A DNA stretch of 64,000 bases, taken from positions 145,976-209,975 of the forward strand of contig VFHP01000024.1 of the NCBI GenBank assembly GCA_009391535.1, read 5' to 3'. This document shows, piece after piece, positions 42,087 to 51,428 of this stretch (its first letter is position 1; every line of letters begins with the position of its first letter). The notes beneath the pieces were generated by a model. The model saw only the letters and a program-made list of their open reading frames with translations, made no database searches and had not been told where the DNA came from. The position numbers and the translations under genes were made by a program. The DNA is from SAR202 cluster bacterium (GTDB lineage Bacteria; Chloroflexota; Dehalococcoidia; Lucifugimonadales; UBA2985).

Positions 42087-42944
42087 TTAATTGCTGACTT
42101 CCAGTCTTTTTTGTTGAAAAAGATATTGCTGAGCATAACCTGTAAAAGGCCCCCATCTGTTTATTGCCCAAGAGCTGATTTCTTCGTAACTTAAGTTAGG
42201 TTCAATCGAGTACCAGCCTTCCATGGCTCTTCTCACCCATCTATCTACGGGACACGCTTGAAGTTTTTCCAGGGAAAACAGTAATACGCAATCGGCAACT
42301 TTTTGTCCGACTCCCGAAATTAGAGTGAGAGTCTGTTTAGATTCCTCATAGCTCAATTTCTTTAGTGAATCTAAATCGCATTCTCCGTATAAGACAAATT
42401 TAGCTGCTGCTGCCACATACCTTGCTCTAAAGCCGAGTTTCAATTCCCGAAGTTGTTGTTCTCCTGCCTGAAATATTTGGTGTGGCGACGGGAAAGAGTA
42501 GTTGGAATGCTCGTCCAGATGCAGCTTGTTTCCGTATGCTGCAGCCAAGTTAGTCATATTGGATGATATTCTTGGAATATTTGAGTTTGCAGAACATATG
42601 AAGGATACTAGGCATTCCCAAGGATCCTGCCTCACAATGCGTAATCCACGATAGCTTTGGATTGCTGATCGGATGTGTTTATCGGTACATATAGATTTGT
42701 ATATGTATTCTATATCGTCATCTAACCGGAAATAATCGTTTACTGCGGTTTCCAAATCTAATCCTGATAAAGTCTCGCTTCTTACTAAGATATCTTCTAA
42801 ACTTTCTTGTTTAATAGAGACGAGGTTGTGGTTTATCACTAAGTAATACCACTCTCCAATTTTATTCCATCTGAACACCTGACCACTTTGAAGAGTTTGC
42901 TCGATATCTATAGGCTGTCTGGCAGCAATTTTTATGGAGTTCAT
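42087..42944 (-). CDS. ogg: 8-oxoguanine DNA glycosylase / AP lyase (OGG1 type)
   Basis: Excises oxidised guanine. The N-terminal OGG_N domain (LQSGQVFRWNKIGEWYYL) and the HhH-GPD domain are both present. The hairpin LISGVGQKVADCVLLF contains the catalytic Lys and PVDRWVRRAME the catalytic Asp. About 285 residues fit bacterial OGG1-like enzymes. ATG 42944 overlaps the dinG stop as ATGA, settling the start over a GTG three codons upstream. It is last in the rsmA-ispE-dinG-ogg operon and converges on cca. Confidence 0.92.
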   Translation of the reverse strand: MNSIKIAARQPIDIEQTLQSGQVFRWNKIGEWYYLVINHNLVSIKQESLEDILVRSETLSGLDLETAVNDYFRLDDDIEYIYKSICTDKHIRSAIQSYRGLRIVRQDPWECLVSFICSANSNIPRISSNMTNLAAAYGNKLHLDEHSNYSFPSPHQIFQAGEQQLRELKLGFRARYVAAAAKFVLYGECDLDSLKKLSYEESKQTLTLISGVGQKVADCVLLFSLEKLQACPVDRWVRRAMEGWYSIEPNLSYEEISSWAINRWGPFTGYAQQYLFQQKRLEVSN

Positions 42945-45739
42945 TTTATCCACTTAGAGATTGCATCGTACATATCCACGATAGAACTTTTCACAGTTGT
43001 ACATGTAGGTAGAGAATTTATGAACATGGGTCCATATGATTTGGAGAGTATTCGATGGTCTAGAATGGCCACTACTCCTTGGTCTTGTTCTGTCCGTATT
43101 AATCTCCCAAAACCTTGTCTGAAGCGCAATATGGTCTGAGGTATGGTGTATTGATTGAACGGGTCATCAAGTAATTCCGCTCTCGCAGAAAATATTGGGT
43201 CTGTGGGCACACTAAATGGTAACCGAGCCACAACGAGTGCTTTAAGAGAGTCGCCGGGCAGATCCACCCCTTGCCAGAAACTGGATGTTCCTAAAAGTAC
43301 AGAATTGCTATTTTCCATGAACATAGACCGCAGGTTATAAGGATTGCCGTCCAGTCCTTGTGCTAATACTTTAAATCCTTTTGGTGCGAGTAAGTTCTTA
43401 ATACCTGATCTAGTTGCTTGTAAGGCTGAGTGTGAAGTAAACAAAACCATAGTTCTTCCATTGGCGGCATTGCAGATTTCTACAATTATTTCTTGTAGTT
43501 TATTTTGATATTCATGATGGTCAGGATTTGGCATATCGGTTGGTAAACATAATAAGACTGCCTTCTGATAATTAAATGGAGACTCGACACTCATTTCCTC
43601 GGCATCTATTAGTCCCAGTCTATCTTTCGTATATTCAAAATCCCCGTTTGTACTCAGAGTGGCGCTAGTTATTATTACAGAATCTTTCTTAGAAAAAAGC
43701 TTCTCTTTTAAAATTTCTCCTACATGTATAGGAGCAGTATGTAGGTTGACATCTTCATTGTTCGATTCTGTTGTCACCCAATATATATTTCCTAAGTGAG
43801 GATCTATTACAAAGTCGTGCAGTGCTTTCTTGAACTCATCTAGTTTTGTTGTAATATCAGATATTTCGGTTGTCAATAATAAGCTGTCTACAGCGTTCTT
43901 TTTGGGAGTGTTCTCTAATGCCAGAGATAGGTCTAAAAAATTTTCTTTTAAATCTAGTAGAACAGTATTATTTTGTTCCCAAGAGACTTCAATGGCGGAC
44001 CAATCGGGTTGTTTTCTCGTAGCATGGTTAATTCTAAGAATTGTCTGTCTACGGTCTTTTGATAAATCTTGATTCATAACAAAATTAAACAACGTATTCC
44101 AGAGTATTTTGTTCGCGTCTTCTAAATGTTTTAGATTCAATTTTATTTTCCCGACCACTTTATCTATGATGTCTTTTCTCGATCCTGCCTCAAATTTTTC
44201 CAGAGCCGCTACAGTTTTAGCTACAATGCCCTTTGTGTCATTGGTTTCATTTAGCCAGTCAATGAGTTCTCTAGATGATATTTTGGAACCATATTGATTT
44301 GTGGCTTCTTCTTCCAGATTATGGGCTTCATCTATTACTAGATTGTTGTAGTTTGGGATTACACCTCCACCATCTATGGCGTCTCTCATTAATAGTGCAT
44401 GATTTACTACCACAATATGAGAGTCTTCTGCTTTTTGTCTCGCAATGGCCAGGAAGCATTTACTTGATCTAGTTTGGTGATGTGAAGGACAATCATTAGA
44501 GTAGGCCGACGATATTTTGCTCCATAGAATCCTGTCTCTGGCCGAGAGGTTAATTTCATTTCTGTCGCCTGAATTGGTATCGTTTATCCAGATTGCTAGT
44601 TTAGCTGCGAGTCTTGCTTCATCTTTAGAAAAAGAGTTTTCTCTTAAAAGATTTCCCCACTTTTCAAGGCAAAGATAATTGTCCTTGCCTTTTAGTAACG
44701 AGAAATTTAACTCATTCTCTGTGTCTAGGAAGCTGGTTAGAGCTTTCTTTACGGTAGGTAGGTCTTTATTTATGAGTTGTTCTTGAAGGTTGATGGTGTT
44801 CGTTGATATAACTACCCTACTGTTTTGTTCTAGTGAGAAAAGTATTGCGGGCAGCAAGTAAGCCATAGATTTACCGACGCCGGTTCCGCCTTCGACTAAA
44901 AGGGTGTCACTGTTATTTATTGCCTTGTAGACCTTGCATGCGAGTTGGTTTTGTTGAGGTCTTTGGGTATAATTTTCGATAATCGAATTCAGCGGACCTT
45001 TCTGATCAAAGAACAAAGTTATTCTATCATCTCCAGTTGATGAGCGAATATGATTGGTATTAGCAGACGTTTTTTCATTGTGGCCAGGTATGTATGGTTC
45101 TTCGGCTTCGTATTCAATTTTGGATGGAGCATCTGATGTAATTGAATTTACTGTGGTGAAAAATGTTTTGAGATGACTATCTGATTTTGAATATATGTTT
45201 CGGATTTGATTTAGTAGTGTTTTATCTAATTTGGCTACTAAGGATTTCAGTTGCAAGAAAACAGAACTTGTAATTGCAGCATCTGCCAATGCTCTGTGAG
45301 GGTTGTCGTGGGTAATATTTAGTTCTCTCGCCAATGACCCGAGTGAGTAATCTTTAGCACGCGGTAATATTATGTGCGCAATATCGCGGGTATCGTAATA
45401 TTGATTTAGTAATGTTAATCCTTTATTAGACAAAAAACCAAGATCGAATTCGATGTTTTGGCCAATTATGATGTTATCACCAATGAAAGATTCTAAATCT
45501 TGGGACACTATAGAAAAGGCTGACGCGTTGTCAACTTCATATTGCTTTATACCAGTTAAGTCCTTTATAAATTCAGGAAGTTGTTTGTAAGGATTAACAA
45601 GAGATTCATATTTATCTATTATGCCGGTTTCATTAAATCGGACTGCCCCAATTTCTATTATCTCGTCCGTCTTGTTGTCCAGGCCTGTAGTTTCTATGTC
45701 CAGTGATATGTAAATGTTATTAACTCCAGATCGTATCAA
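42941..45739 (-). CDS. dinG: DinG-family helicase with N-terminal DEDDh exonuclease
   Basis: 932-residue fusion of a 3'-5' exonuclease domain (SLDIETTGLD with Asp14/Glu16, continuing to about residue 165) and an XPD/DinG-type superfamily 2 helicase. The helicase has Walker A EGGTGVGKSMAYLLP, DEAH box in VIDEAHNLEEEA, and motif VI region LRFRQGFGRLIRTEQDQG. Cysteines in NYLCLEKW, NDCPSHH and SKCFLAIA lie where DinG proteins carry an Fe-S cluster. Gram-positive DinG proteins share this exonuclease fusion. The start is TTG 45739, just after ispE; no strong ribosome site is seen, so the exact start is uncertain. Confidence 0.92.
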   Translation of the reverse strand: MIRSGVNNIYISLDIETTGLDNKTDEIIEIGAVRFNETGIIDKYESLVNPYKQLPEFIKDLTGIKQYEVDNASAFSIVSQDLESFIGDNIIIGQNIEFDLGFLSNKGLTLLNQYYDTRDIAHIILPRAKDYSLGSLARELNITHDNPHRALADAAITSSVFLQLKSLVAKLDKTLLNQIRNIYSKSDSHLKTFFTTVNSITSDAPSKIEYEAEEPYIPGHNEKTSANTNHIRSSTGDDRITLFFDQKGPLNSIIENYTQRPQQNQLACKVYKAINNSDTLLVEGGTGVGKSMAYLLPAILFSLEQNSRVVISTNTINLQEQLINKDLPTVKKALTSFLDTENELNFSLLKGKDNYLCLEKWGNLLRENSFSKDEARLAAKLAIWINDTNSGDRNEINLSARDRILWSKISSAYSNDCPSHHQTRSSKCFLAIARQKAEDSHIVVVNHALLMRDAIDGGGVIPNYNNLVIDEAHNLEEEATNQYGSKISSRELIDWLNETNDTKGIVAKTVAALEKFEAGSRKDIIDKVVGKIKLNLKHLEDANKILWNTLFNFVMNQDLSKDRRQTILRINHATRKQPDWSAIEVSWEQNNTVLLDLKENFLDLSLALENTPKKNAVDSLLLTTEISDITTKLDEFKKALHDFVIDPHLGNIYWVTTESNNEDVNLHTAPIHVGEILKEKLFSKKDSVIITSATLSTNGDFEYTKDRLGLIDAEEMSVESPFNYQKAVLLCLPTDMPNPDHHEYQNKLQEIIVEICNAANGRTMVLFTSHSALQATRSGIKNLLAPKGFKVLAQGLDGNPYNLRSMFMENSNSVLLGTSSFWQGVDLPGDSLKALVVARLPFSVPTDPIFSARAELLDDPFNQYTIPQTILRFRQGFGRLIRTEQDQGVVAILDHRILSKSYGPMFINSLPTCTTVKSSIVDMYDAISKWIK

Positions 45740-45742
45740 GAA

Positions 45743-46630
45743 CTATACACTTGTGTTTTTTGCCAGATATCCATCAATTTTGTGTAATGTTTTAGATATT
45801 ATAGGATTATAGCCAAGTGCAGCGAGTTTTTCCGATATTCTTTTACTTTCATTCGTAGATTTTGTGAATGTAAATAGAGAAGGACCACTGCCAGAAAGTT
45901 GTACCTGAGAGGCCCCGGATTCTATCATTGCTTTTTCGGCGAACGATATTTCTGGGAACTCTGCGATTGCCACCTTTTTGAAAACGTTGTACATAGGGTA
46001 ACGGGTTGGTAGTTTTCCTGCTTCAATAAGTTTAGCAGTTTTGAATGAAAGTGTCCCATCAGTGTGGTCCTTTAAGGATATGCGATTGTACATATTCTTG
46101 GTTTTTTCCTTAAGGTCAATTTTAGGAACTACCAAGACAATATTAGTGGGTTGCACACTTTTGATTTGGGTTATTTTATCTCCTTTTTGTTCAGCAATGC
46201 ATGAAGGACCATTCAAAAAAAACGCTACGTCGGACCCTATTTTTTTTGCCAACATAGCTAGAGTGTCCTGGTTTAAGTTTAAATTCCATAATTGATTCAA
46301 TGTTAATAGAGTCATTGCTGCGTTACTGCTGCCACCTCCCAATCCTGAGGAAACAGGTATAATTTTTTCAAGGTGTATATCTGCACCATATGGATGTTCC
46401 GAATACCCTTTAAGTAAACGGGCTGCTTTAAACACCAAATTTTGATCATTTTGTATAATAGGCATATTGCATTGAAAATTGATATTCTGACTAGAGTTGT
46501 GTTTGAATGACAGGATGTCACATAATTCTATGGCTTGCATCACAGATACTATTTCATGGTATCCATCTGGAAACCTTCCTATTACTTCAAGAGTTATGTT
46601 GATTTTGCCAAACGATTTTGCTGTTAACAA
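45743..46630 (-). CDS. ispE: 4-diphosphocytidyl-2-C-methyl-D-erythritol kinase
   Basis: GHMP kinase of the MEP pathway. KINITLEVIGRFPDGYHEI at the N-terminus and PVSSGLGGGSSNAAMTL (the ATP loop) are diagnostic, with QLSGSGPSLFTF near the end. I place the start at TTG 46630: AGGAG lies 9 bases upstream and the protein then begins, as usual, a few residues before KINI. This overlaps the rsmA end by 7 bases. A frame extending to 46669 would overlap rsmA much further. rsmA-ispE pairing is common in bacteria. Confidence 0.93.
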   Translation of the reverse strand: MLTAKSFGKINITLEVIGRFPDGYHEIVSVMQAIELCDILSFKHNSSQNINFQCNMPIIQNDQNLVFKAARLLKGYSEHPYGADIHLEKIIPVSSGLGGGSSNAAMTLLTLNQLWNLNLNQDTLAMLAKKIGSDVAFFLNGPSCIAEQKGDKITQIKSVQPTNIVLVVPKIDLKEKTKNMYNRISLKDHTDGTLSFKTAKLIEAGKLPTRYPMYNVFKKVAIAEFPEISFAEKAMIESGASQVQLSGSGPSLFTFTKSTNESKRISEKLAALGYNPIISKTLHKIDGYLAKNTSV

Positions 46631-47442
46631 ATTTTGTTTCTCCTGAAAGCGAGATATAACTTTCCCCAATCTGATAAATCCAAAGATTGGGCTCTCAGTT
46701 TAGGGTCTATGCCCACATCTTCAATTACAGTTTTAATGAATTGTGTAGAGACATCGTAGCTGTTCGACAAAGAGTTTGGCAGTTGCTTCCTTGCACTAAC
46801 AAATCCAGCCTTGATTAAACTAAAAAATATATCTTTATCCTTCAATTGAAGTAATGGTTCATTGTAAACTAACATCTTAACTATGGCAGACATTACCTTT
46901 GGTTTTGGTCTAAATGAATCGGGTTTTATATATGCTACGATTTCTGGCATGCAATATAATTGTACCGCCAATGATAAGGTTCTCATTTTACCTTTTACTG
47001 CAACCATAGACTCGGCTACTTCTTTTTGTACTGTAACTACTAACGAGTCGGGTTTGTGGATAGATTCAAGAAACTTTCTTACTATTGGGTTGGCGGCATA
47101 ATATGGCAAATTTGCTACAATTTTGTAGGGTTTTGTAACTACAGAATGGTCCCATGTCAGCGCGTCGCAGTTTATTATCTTTAAATTGTCTACATCTTGA
47201 AATTTGTGTTCAAGAAAATTTACTAGATGCTCATCTTTTTCGACTGCTACAACCGATTTGGCTCTGTCCGTCAGTATCTTAGTTAACAGGCCAGTGCCAG
47301 GACCTATTTCTACAACAGTGTCTGAAGGTTTTAAATCGGCAGCATTGACAATCTTATTCAAGTCTTTTTGACTCACCAAGAAATTTTGTCCAAGTGATTT
47401 CTTGGGTTTTCTGTAATCCTCGGATGCCTGCATATTAGTCAT
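46624..47442 (-). CDS. rsmA: 16S rRNA (adenine1518/1519-N6)-dimethyltransferase
   Basis: KsgA/RsmA dimethylates two adenosines at the 3' end of 16S rRNA. PKKSLGQNFLV opens the protein, VVEIGPGTGLLTKIL is the SAM motif I, and IVANLPYYAANPI is the catalytic NLPY motif. FRPKPKVMSAIV is the C-terminal signature. Its 272 residues are standard. ATG 47442 follows GGGTGA at short spacing and AGGAG farther back. First gene of the rsmA-ispE-dinG-ogg operon, immediately downstream of the SRP RNA gene. Confidence 0.95.
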   Translation of the reverse strand: MTNMQASEDYRKPKKSLGQNFLVSQKDLNKIVNAADLKPSDTVVEIGPGTGLLTKILTDRAKSVVAVEKDEHLVNFLEHKFQDVDNLKIINCDALTWDHSVVTKPYKIVANLPYYAANPIVRKFLESIHKPDSLVVTVQKEVAESMVAVKGKMRTLSLAVQLYCMPEIVAYIKPDSFRPKPKVMSAIVKMLVYNEPLLQLKDKDIFFSLIKAGFVSARKQLPNSLSNSYDVSTQFIKTVIEDVGIDPKLRAQSLDLSDWGKLYLAFRRNKIC

Positions 47443-47479
47443 GTGTCACCCGTTACTCCTGAATCTGAAAATCGAAAAC

Positions 47480-47746
47480 GGCTGTGCACCCCCTTTTGAT
47501 CTATTACATATATCTTGCAACTACAGGCGACTCAAACCAGGTTGCCTCGGAGCACCCAAAGGTTTCTACTTACCGCTGCTTCCTTCCGGATCTGACGGAG
47601 TTCGCAGGCCTTCGTCGCCCAAGACCCAGTTATCTACACCGACCTGAAGTTGTAGAGGATATGTGCAAAGACCTAGAGAGGGGATTCCACCCTGCTATAG
47701 CGGATTGCAGGTAAAGGGCACCGCTAGCTCCCCGTGTAGCACAGCC
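47480..47746 (-). ncRNA. ffs: Signal recognition particle RNA, large bacterial type
   Basis: The 267-base RNA on the minus strand has the universal domain IV core TCCGGAAGGAAGCAGCGG. Near its 5' end it has the Alu-domain GGAGCTAGCGGTGCC and CCTGCAATCCGCTATAGC blocks seen in Bacillus scRNA. The 5' GGCTGTGC (47739-47746) pairs with the 3' GCACAGCC (47480-47487), which fixes both ends. It therefore carries the Alu domain absent from E. coli 4.5S RNA. Its receptor FtsY is encoded at 55 kb. Small open frames overlapping this region are spurious. Confidence 0.95.
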
Positions 47747-47753
47747 TAAGGTT

Positions 47754-47783
47754 ATCCTAGTTCAGTAATCTGGTGTATGTCAA
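47754..47783 (-). promoter_or_regulatory. Promoter of SRP RNA
   Basis: Minus-strand TTGACA (47778-47783), 18-base spacer and TAGGAT (47754-47759). The -10 box ends 7 bases before the inferred 5' end of the RNA, an ideal spacing. Confidence 0.7.
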
Positions 47784-47852
47784 ACCTAACGGATGTTAAA
47801 TCACTGTGATGTATAACATGTATAAACAGTGTGGAACATGTTGGATGATTGG

Positions 47853-48410
47853 TTATTCTTCATCTACTTGTTGGAACAATATCTCTATGTCGTGTATTTG
47901 TTCTGTGTCTGATTCAGAAAGCACATACCCAGCTATGTTGTCTTGTGAAACTCCGTCAACCATAAGTAAAAGTTGCCCGATTTTACCATCTGGACACGGT
48001 TGCCCGGTTTCGTATCTTTCACCTGTTGGTAATATAAGGAAGTTTTCTGTGATTTGTGACCCTGTTCCTGCCATGAATCTGGCGATAGTGGCATTGGATC
48101 CAGCTTCTCTGACATGAGTTGGGTGTATATGTATAAGTCCATCCCCATGCGTGTGGATTCCGCCGGATGAATACGGGAAGTCAATTATTTTTTCGCCACA
48201 GACCCTGACGGCATACTTTGCATGAAAATGGTCTCCAACATTTGGTCCTATTTTGGCATCAGATCCAGTGAACAATATCAGCATAGCCGAGACTGCACCT
48301 ATGGCAACTACAACTATCGATCCAATTATGAGGCCTCGACGGCTGAGTTTAGGAGCTCTTCTTTCGCCTCTCCGGCGATCTTCTCTGCCTTCTCTTCTTA
48401 GTATAACCAT
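47853..48410 (-). CDS. Membrane-anchored His-rich extracytoplasmic protein, 185 aa
   Basis: A very basic N-terminus (1-25) precedes one membrane segment (about 26-47), after which the protein should face outward. The outer domain contains DHFHAKYAVRVCG and GGIHTHGDGLIHIHP, six to seven histidines in a compact stretch, plus two cysteines (in RVCGEK and GQPCPDG). This strongly suggests a metal site. I recall similar HTHGDGxIHIHP proteins in actinobacteria and Chloroflexota without assigned function. It is divergent from the FAD/Fe-S dehydrogenase gene. Confidence 0.75.
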   Translation of the reverse strand: MVILRREGREDRRRGERRAPKLSRRGLIIGSIVVVAIGAVSAMLILFTGSDAKIGPNVGDHFHAKYAVRVCGEKIIDFPYSSGGIHTHGDGLIHIHPTHVREAGSNATIARFMAGTGSQITENFLILPTGERYETGQPCPDGKIGQLLLMVDGVSQDNIAGYVLSESDTEQIHDIEILFQQVDEE

Positions 48411-48536
48411 GATAACGAGATATTATTCTATCATAGCTAATGTCTTTTTGTGTATGGGTTCTTGTTTTGTATGAATATTTGAAGATTCATGTATAATTAA
48501 CGTGCTCGTTTTTGATTTTAGTTTCAAGGGGATAAC

Positions 48537-51428
48537 ATGACTACGATTGAAGAAGCAATACACGTCGAGAAAGAACTTCAAAAAGTGGTTCGTGGAGATA
48601 TCAAATTTGATAAATACTCCCGAATGATGTATAGCACGGACGCCTCTATCTACCAAATGGAGCCTATAGGAGTTGTTCTGCCGCAAGATGCAGATGAAGT
48701 TGCTGAAATAGTGCGTGTTTGTCACGATAGCAAAACCATCTTTTTGCCTAGAGGTGGTGGTACCAGTTTAGCTGGCCAAACGGTTAACCATGGTGTAGTC
48801 ATTGATTTTACAAAATACATGAATCGAGTTTTATCAGTTAATGTTGAAGAAAAGTGGGCTATAGTTGAACCAGGTATTACTATAGATGGTTTAAACGCTG
48901 CTATTAAACAGTATGGTCTATATTACACTCCCGATCCTACCACTAAGAGCCGTGCCACGATAGGAGGGTCTTTGGGCAATAATTCCTGTGGAGCTCACTC
49001 TGTTGTATATGGGAAGACATCGGATCAAGTTATGGAATTGGACGTGGTTTTATCAAATGCAGAGCAAGTTCATTTTGGTGATGTTGAAGGCCCGGCTCTA
49101 GAGGGAATTCTGTCTTCTCCCTATGATACTTTAGAAAAAAGAATATATTCGGAGACTCTACGATTGGCTACGGAACACGAAACTGAAATAGATCTGAGAT
49201 ACCCAAAGATTCAAAGGAGAGTATCGGGCTACAATTTGGACTTCTTGCAGGATGGTGGTCCTATAAATATGTCACGTATGATAGTGGGATCTGAGGGTAC
49301 TTTAGGTATGATAACCGCTGCCAAAGTAAAGTTAGAGCCCATACCCACTCATCAAGGTCTGGCTGTTCTACATTTCGAAGATCTATTTAAATCCATGGAA
49401 GCTACCGTGATGATATTGGACCATGAACCTTCTGCCATAGAACTGGTGGATAAGATGATTTTGGACAGGAGTAGAGAATCATTAGGATTTTCTCGACTGA
49501 CCACTTTTATACAAGGAGACCCACAAGCAATATTGTTGGTAGAGTTCTTCGGTGACAGTATGGAAGAAATAGAATCCAAGATAGATAATATGAACCACGC
49601 TTTACAGAGGAGAAATCTGTCTTACGCTTGTTTGAAAGCCATGAGCGCAGGTGATCAGAAAAATGCTTGGGCAATAAGGTCCGCTGGTTTGGGTCTGTTA
49701 ATGAGTGTAAAAGGAGATTCCAAACCCTTACCATTTGTGGAAGATACAGCTGTTGCACCAGAAAAACTACCAGAATATGTTCGCAGATTTGATAGTATAG
49801 TCAGGTCCCATAATACGTATGCAGGATATTATGGTCACGCTAGTGTCGGGTGTTTACATATACGACCCATGATTAATATAAAATCCGAAAACGGGTTGAA
49901 AGATTTGGTTTCAATTTCCAGCGAAATCAGTGATTTGGTTCTGGAATTTAATGGATCAATGAGTGGAGAACATGGGGACGGAATAGTGAGAGGAGTGTGG
50001 ACGGAGAAAATGCTTGGATCCACTCTATACCAAGCATTTAAAGATCTAAAGAACACATTTGATCCTCTCAATATACTTAATCCCGGCAAGATTATAAACA
50101 CGCCTCCTATGACTGAGAATTTGCGATTGAGTCCTCAATACCGAGCCCCTGAGCCTCCAACAGTATTGGATTTCAGTAAGGAAGGCGGATTTGCGCGTGC
50201 TATTGAAATGTGTAACGGGGTGGGCGAGTGCAGAAAACACCTAACTGGTACGATGTGCCCTTCTTATATGGCCACTAGAGATGAACAGCATTCCACTAGA
50301 GGTCGTGCAAATGCACTTAGATCCGTCCTTTCTGGTAAGCTCCCGTCTGATACTTTTGAAAGCAAAGGGCTCTTTGACGTTATGGACCTTTGTCTAGAAT
50401 GTAAAGCATGTAAAGCAGAATGCCCTTCGCAAGTGGATATGGCTAAATTAAAATATGAATTTCTAAATACTTACTACTCAAACAAAGGATATCCTTTGAG
50501 ATCGAAACTGTTTGCTAACATCGGATTGTTGAGTAAGTTCGGCAGTTACTTTGCCCCCTTTTCTAACTGGATGTCAGACTTACAGATCAGTAGATGGTTT
50601 TTAGACACATTCTTGAAAATAGATAAGAGAAGACCTCTTCCGCATTTTGTAAGGAATACATTTTCCAAGAGATTCAAGAACCGCAGTTCGGAATATGGTA
50701 AGAAAATACAAGGCAAAGTTGTTTTATTCAACGATACATTTATGAACTATAACTACCCTAGTGTTGGGGACGCTGCAGTGAAGATAATTGAAAGAGCTGG
50801 ATTTGAAGTGATTTTAGTTGACCGGAAATGTTGCGGTCGACCAATGATATCCAAAGGAATGTTGGACAAGGCCAAAGACAATGCTAGATACAATGTGGAT
50901 CTGTTATATTCTCATGCCTCAACCGGGGCATATATAGTGGGTTGTGAACCAAGTTGTTTGTTAACTCTAAGAGATGAATATCCTGACATGTTGAAGGATG
51001 AAAAATCAAAAGTCGTGGCTGATAAGGCGCTGCTAATCGAGGAATTCTTGCACATGCTAGATAATGAAGGAAGACTTAGTTTAGAATTCAAGAAGACAGA
51101 TCAGCAGATCTTGTTTCATGGTCATTGCCATGCCAAGGCGTTAGTTGGTAATAGTCCTACGTTGTCAGTATTAGGAATGGTAGAAGGATTAAAAATCCAA
51201 GATATTGATTCTGGTTGTTGTGGAATGGCTGGAGCCTTTGGGTATGAAAAAGAACATTATGACGTTTCAATGAATATAGGATCTCAGAGGCTCTTCCCTA
51301 CAGTGAACACCTCCAACGATGACACGGTCGTTGTGGTTAGTGGAACTTCTTGTAGGCAACAAATACAGCACGGGACTCAGCGCGATCCTTTGCATGTTAT
51401 TGAGTTTTTGGCGAGCTTGTTAAAATGA
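48537..51428 (+). CDS. FAD-linked oxidase / Fe-S dehydrogenase fusion (GlcD-GlpC type)
   Basis: 963-residue fusion. The N-terminal half is a PCMH-type FAD domain (PRGGGTSLAGQTVNHG, about 40-230) with the FAD-oxidase C domain (SGEHGDGIVRG around 480). It is followed by two cluster-binding motifs (CNGVGECR...MCPSY and CLECKACKAECPS) and two CCG domains (CCGRPM, CCGMAGAFGYEKEH). The layout matches D-lactate or 2-hydroxyacid (glycolate-type) dehydrogenases that pass electrons to the respiratory chain. The exact substrate is not evident. AAGGGG precedes ATG 48537. The stop overlaps the next gene start (ATGA). Confidence 0.9.
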   Translation: MTTIEEAIHVEKELQKVVRGDIKFDKYSRMMYSTDASIYQMEPIGVVLPQDADEVAEIVRVCHDSKTIFLPRGGGTSLAGQTVNHGVVIDFTKYMNRVLSVNVEEKWAIVEPGITIDGLNAAIKQYGLYYTPDPTTKSRATIGGSLGNNSCGAHSVVYGKTSDQVMELDVVLSNAEQVHFGDVEGPALEGILSSPYDTLEKRIYSETLRLATEHETEIDLRYPKIQRRVSGYNLDFLQDGGPINMSRMIVGSEGTLGMITAAKVKLEPIPTHQGLAVLHFEDLFKSMEATVMILDHEPSAIELVDKMILDRSRESLGFSRLTTFIQGDPQAILLVEFFGDSMEEIESKIDNMNHALQRRNLSYACLKAMSAGDQKNAWAIRSAGLGLLMSVKGDSKPLPFVEDTAVAPEKLPEYVRRFDSIVRSHNTYAGYYGHASVGCLHIRPMINIKSENGLKDLVSISSEISDLVLEFNGSMSGEHGDGIVRGVWTEKMLGSTLYQAFKDLKNTFDPLNILNPGKIINTPPMTENLRLSPQYRAPEPPTVLDFSKEGGFARAIEMCNGVGECRKHLTGTMCPSYMATRDEQHSTRGRANALRSVLSGKLPSDTFESKGLFDVMDLCLECKACKAECPSQVDMAKLKYEFLNTYYSNKGYPLRSKLFANIGLLSKFGSYFAPFSNWMSDLQISRWFLDTFLKIDKRRPLPHFVRNTFSKRFKNRSSEYGKKIQGKVVLFNDTFMNYNYPSVGDAAVKIIERAGFEVILVDRKCCGRPMISKGMLDKAKDNARYNVDLLYSHASTGAYIVGCEPSCLLTLRDEYPDMLKDEKSKVVADKALLIEEFLHMLDNEGRLSLEFKKTDQQILFHGHCHAKALVGNSPTLSVLGMVEGLKIQDIDSGCCGMAGAFGYEKEHYDVSMNIGSQRLFPTVNTSNDDTVVVVSGTSCRQQIQHGTQRDPLHVIEFLASLLK

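Noticed and set aside
47441..47714. Two overlapping small open frames on the plus strand
   Set aside because: They lie opposite the SRP RNA, which accounts for the sequence conservation there; neither has a ribosome site.
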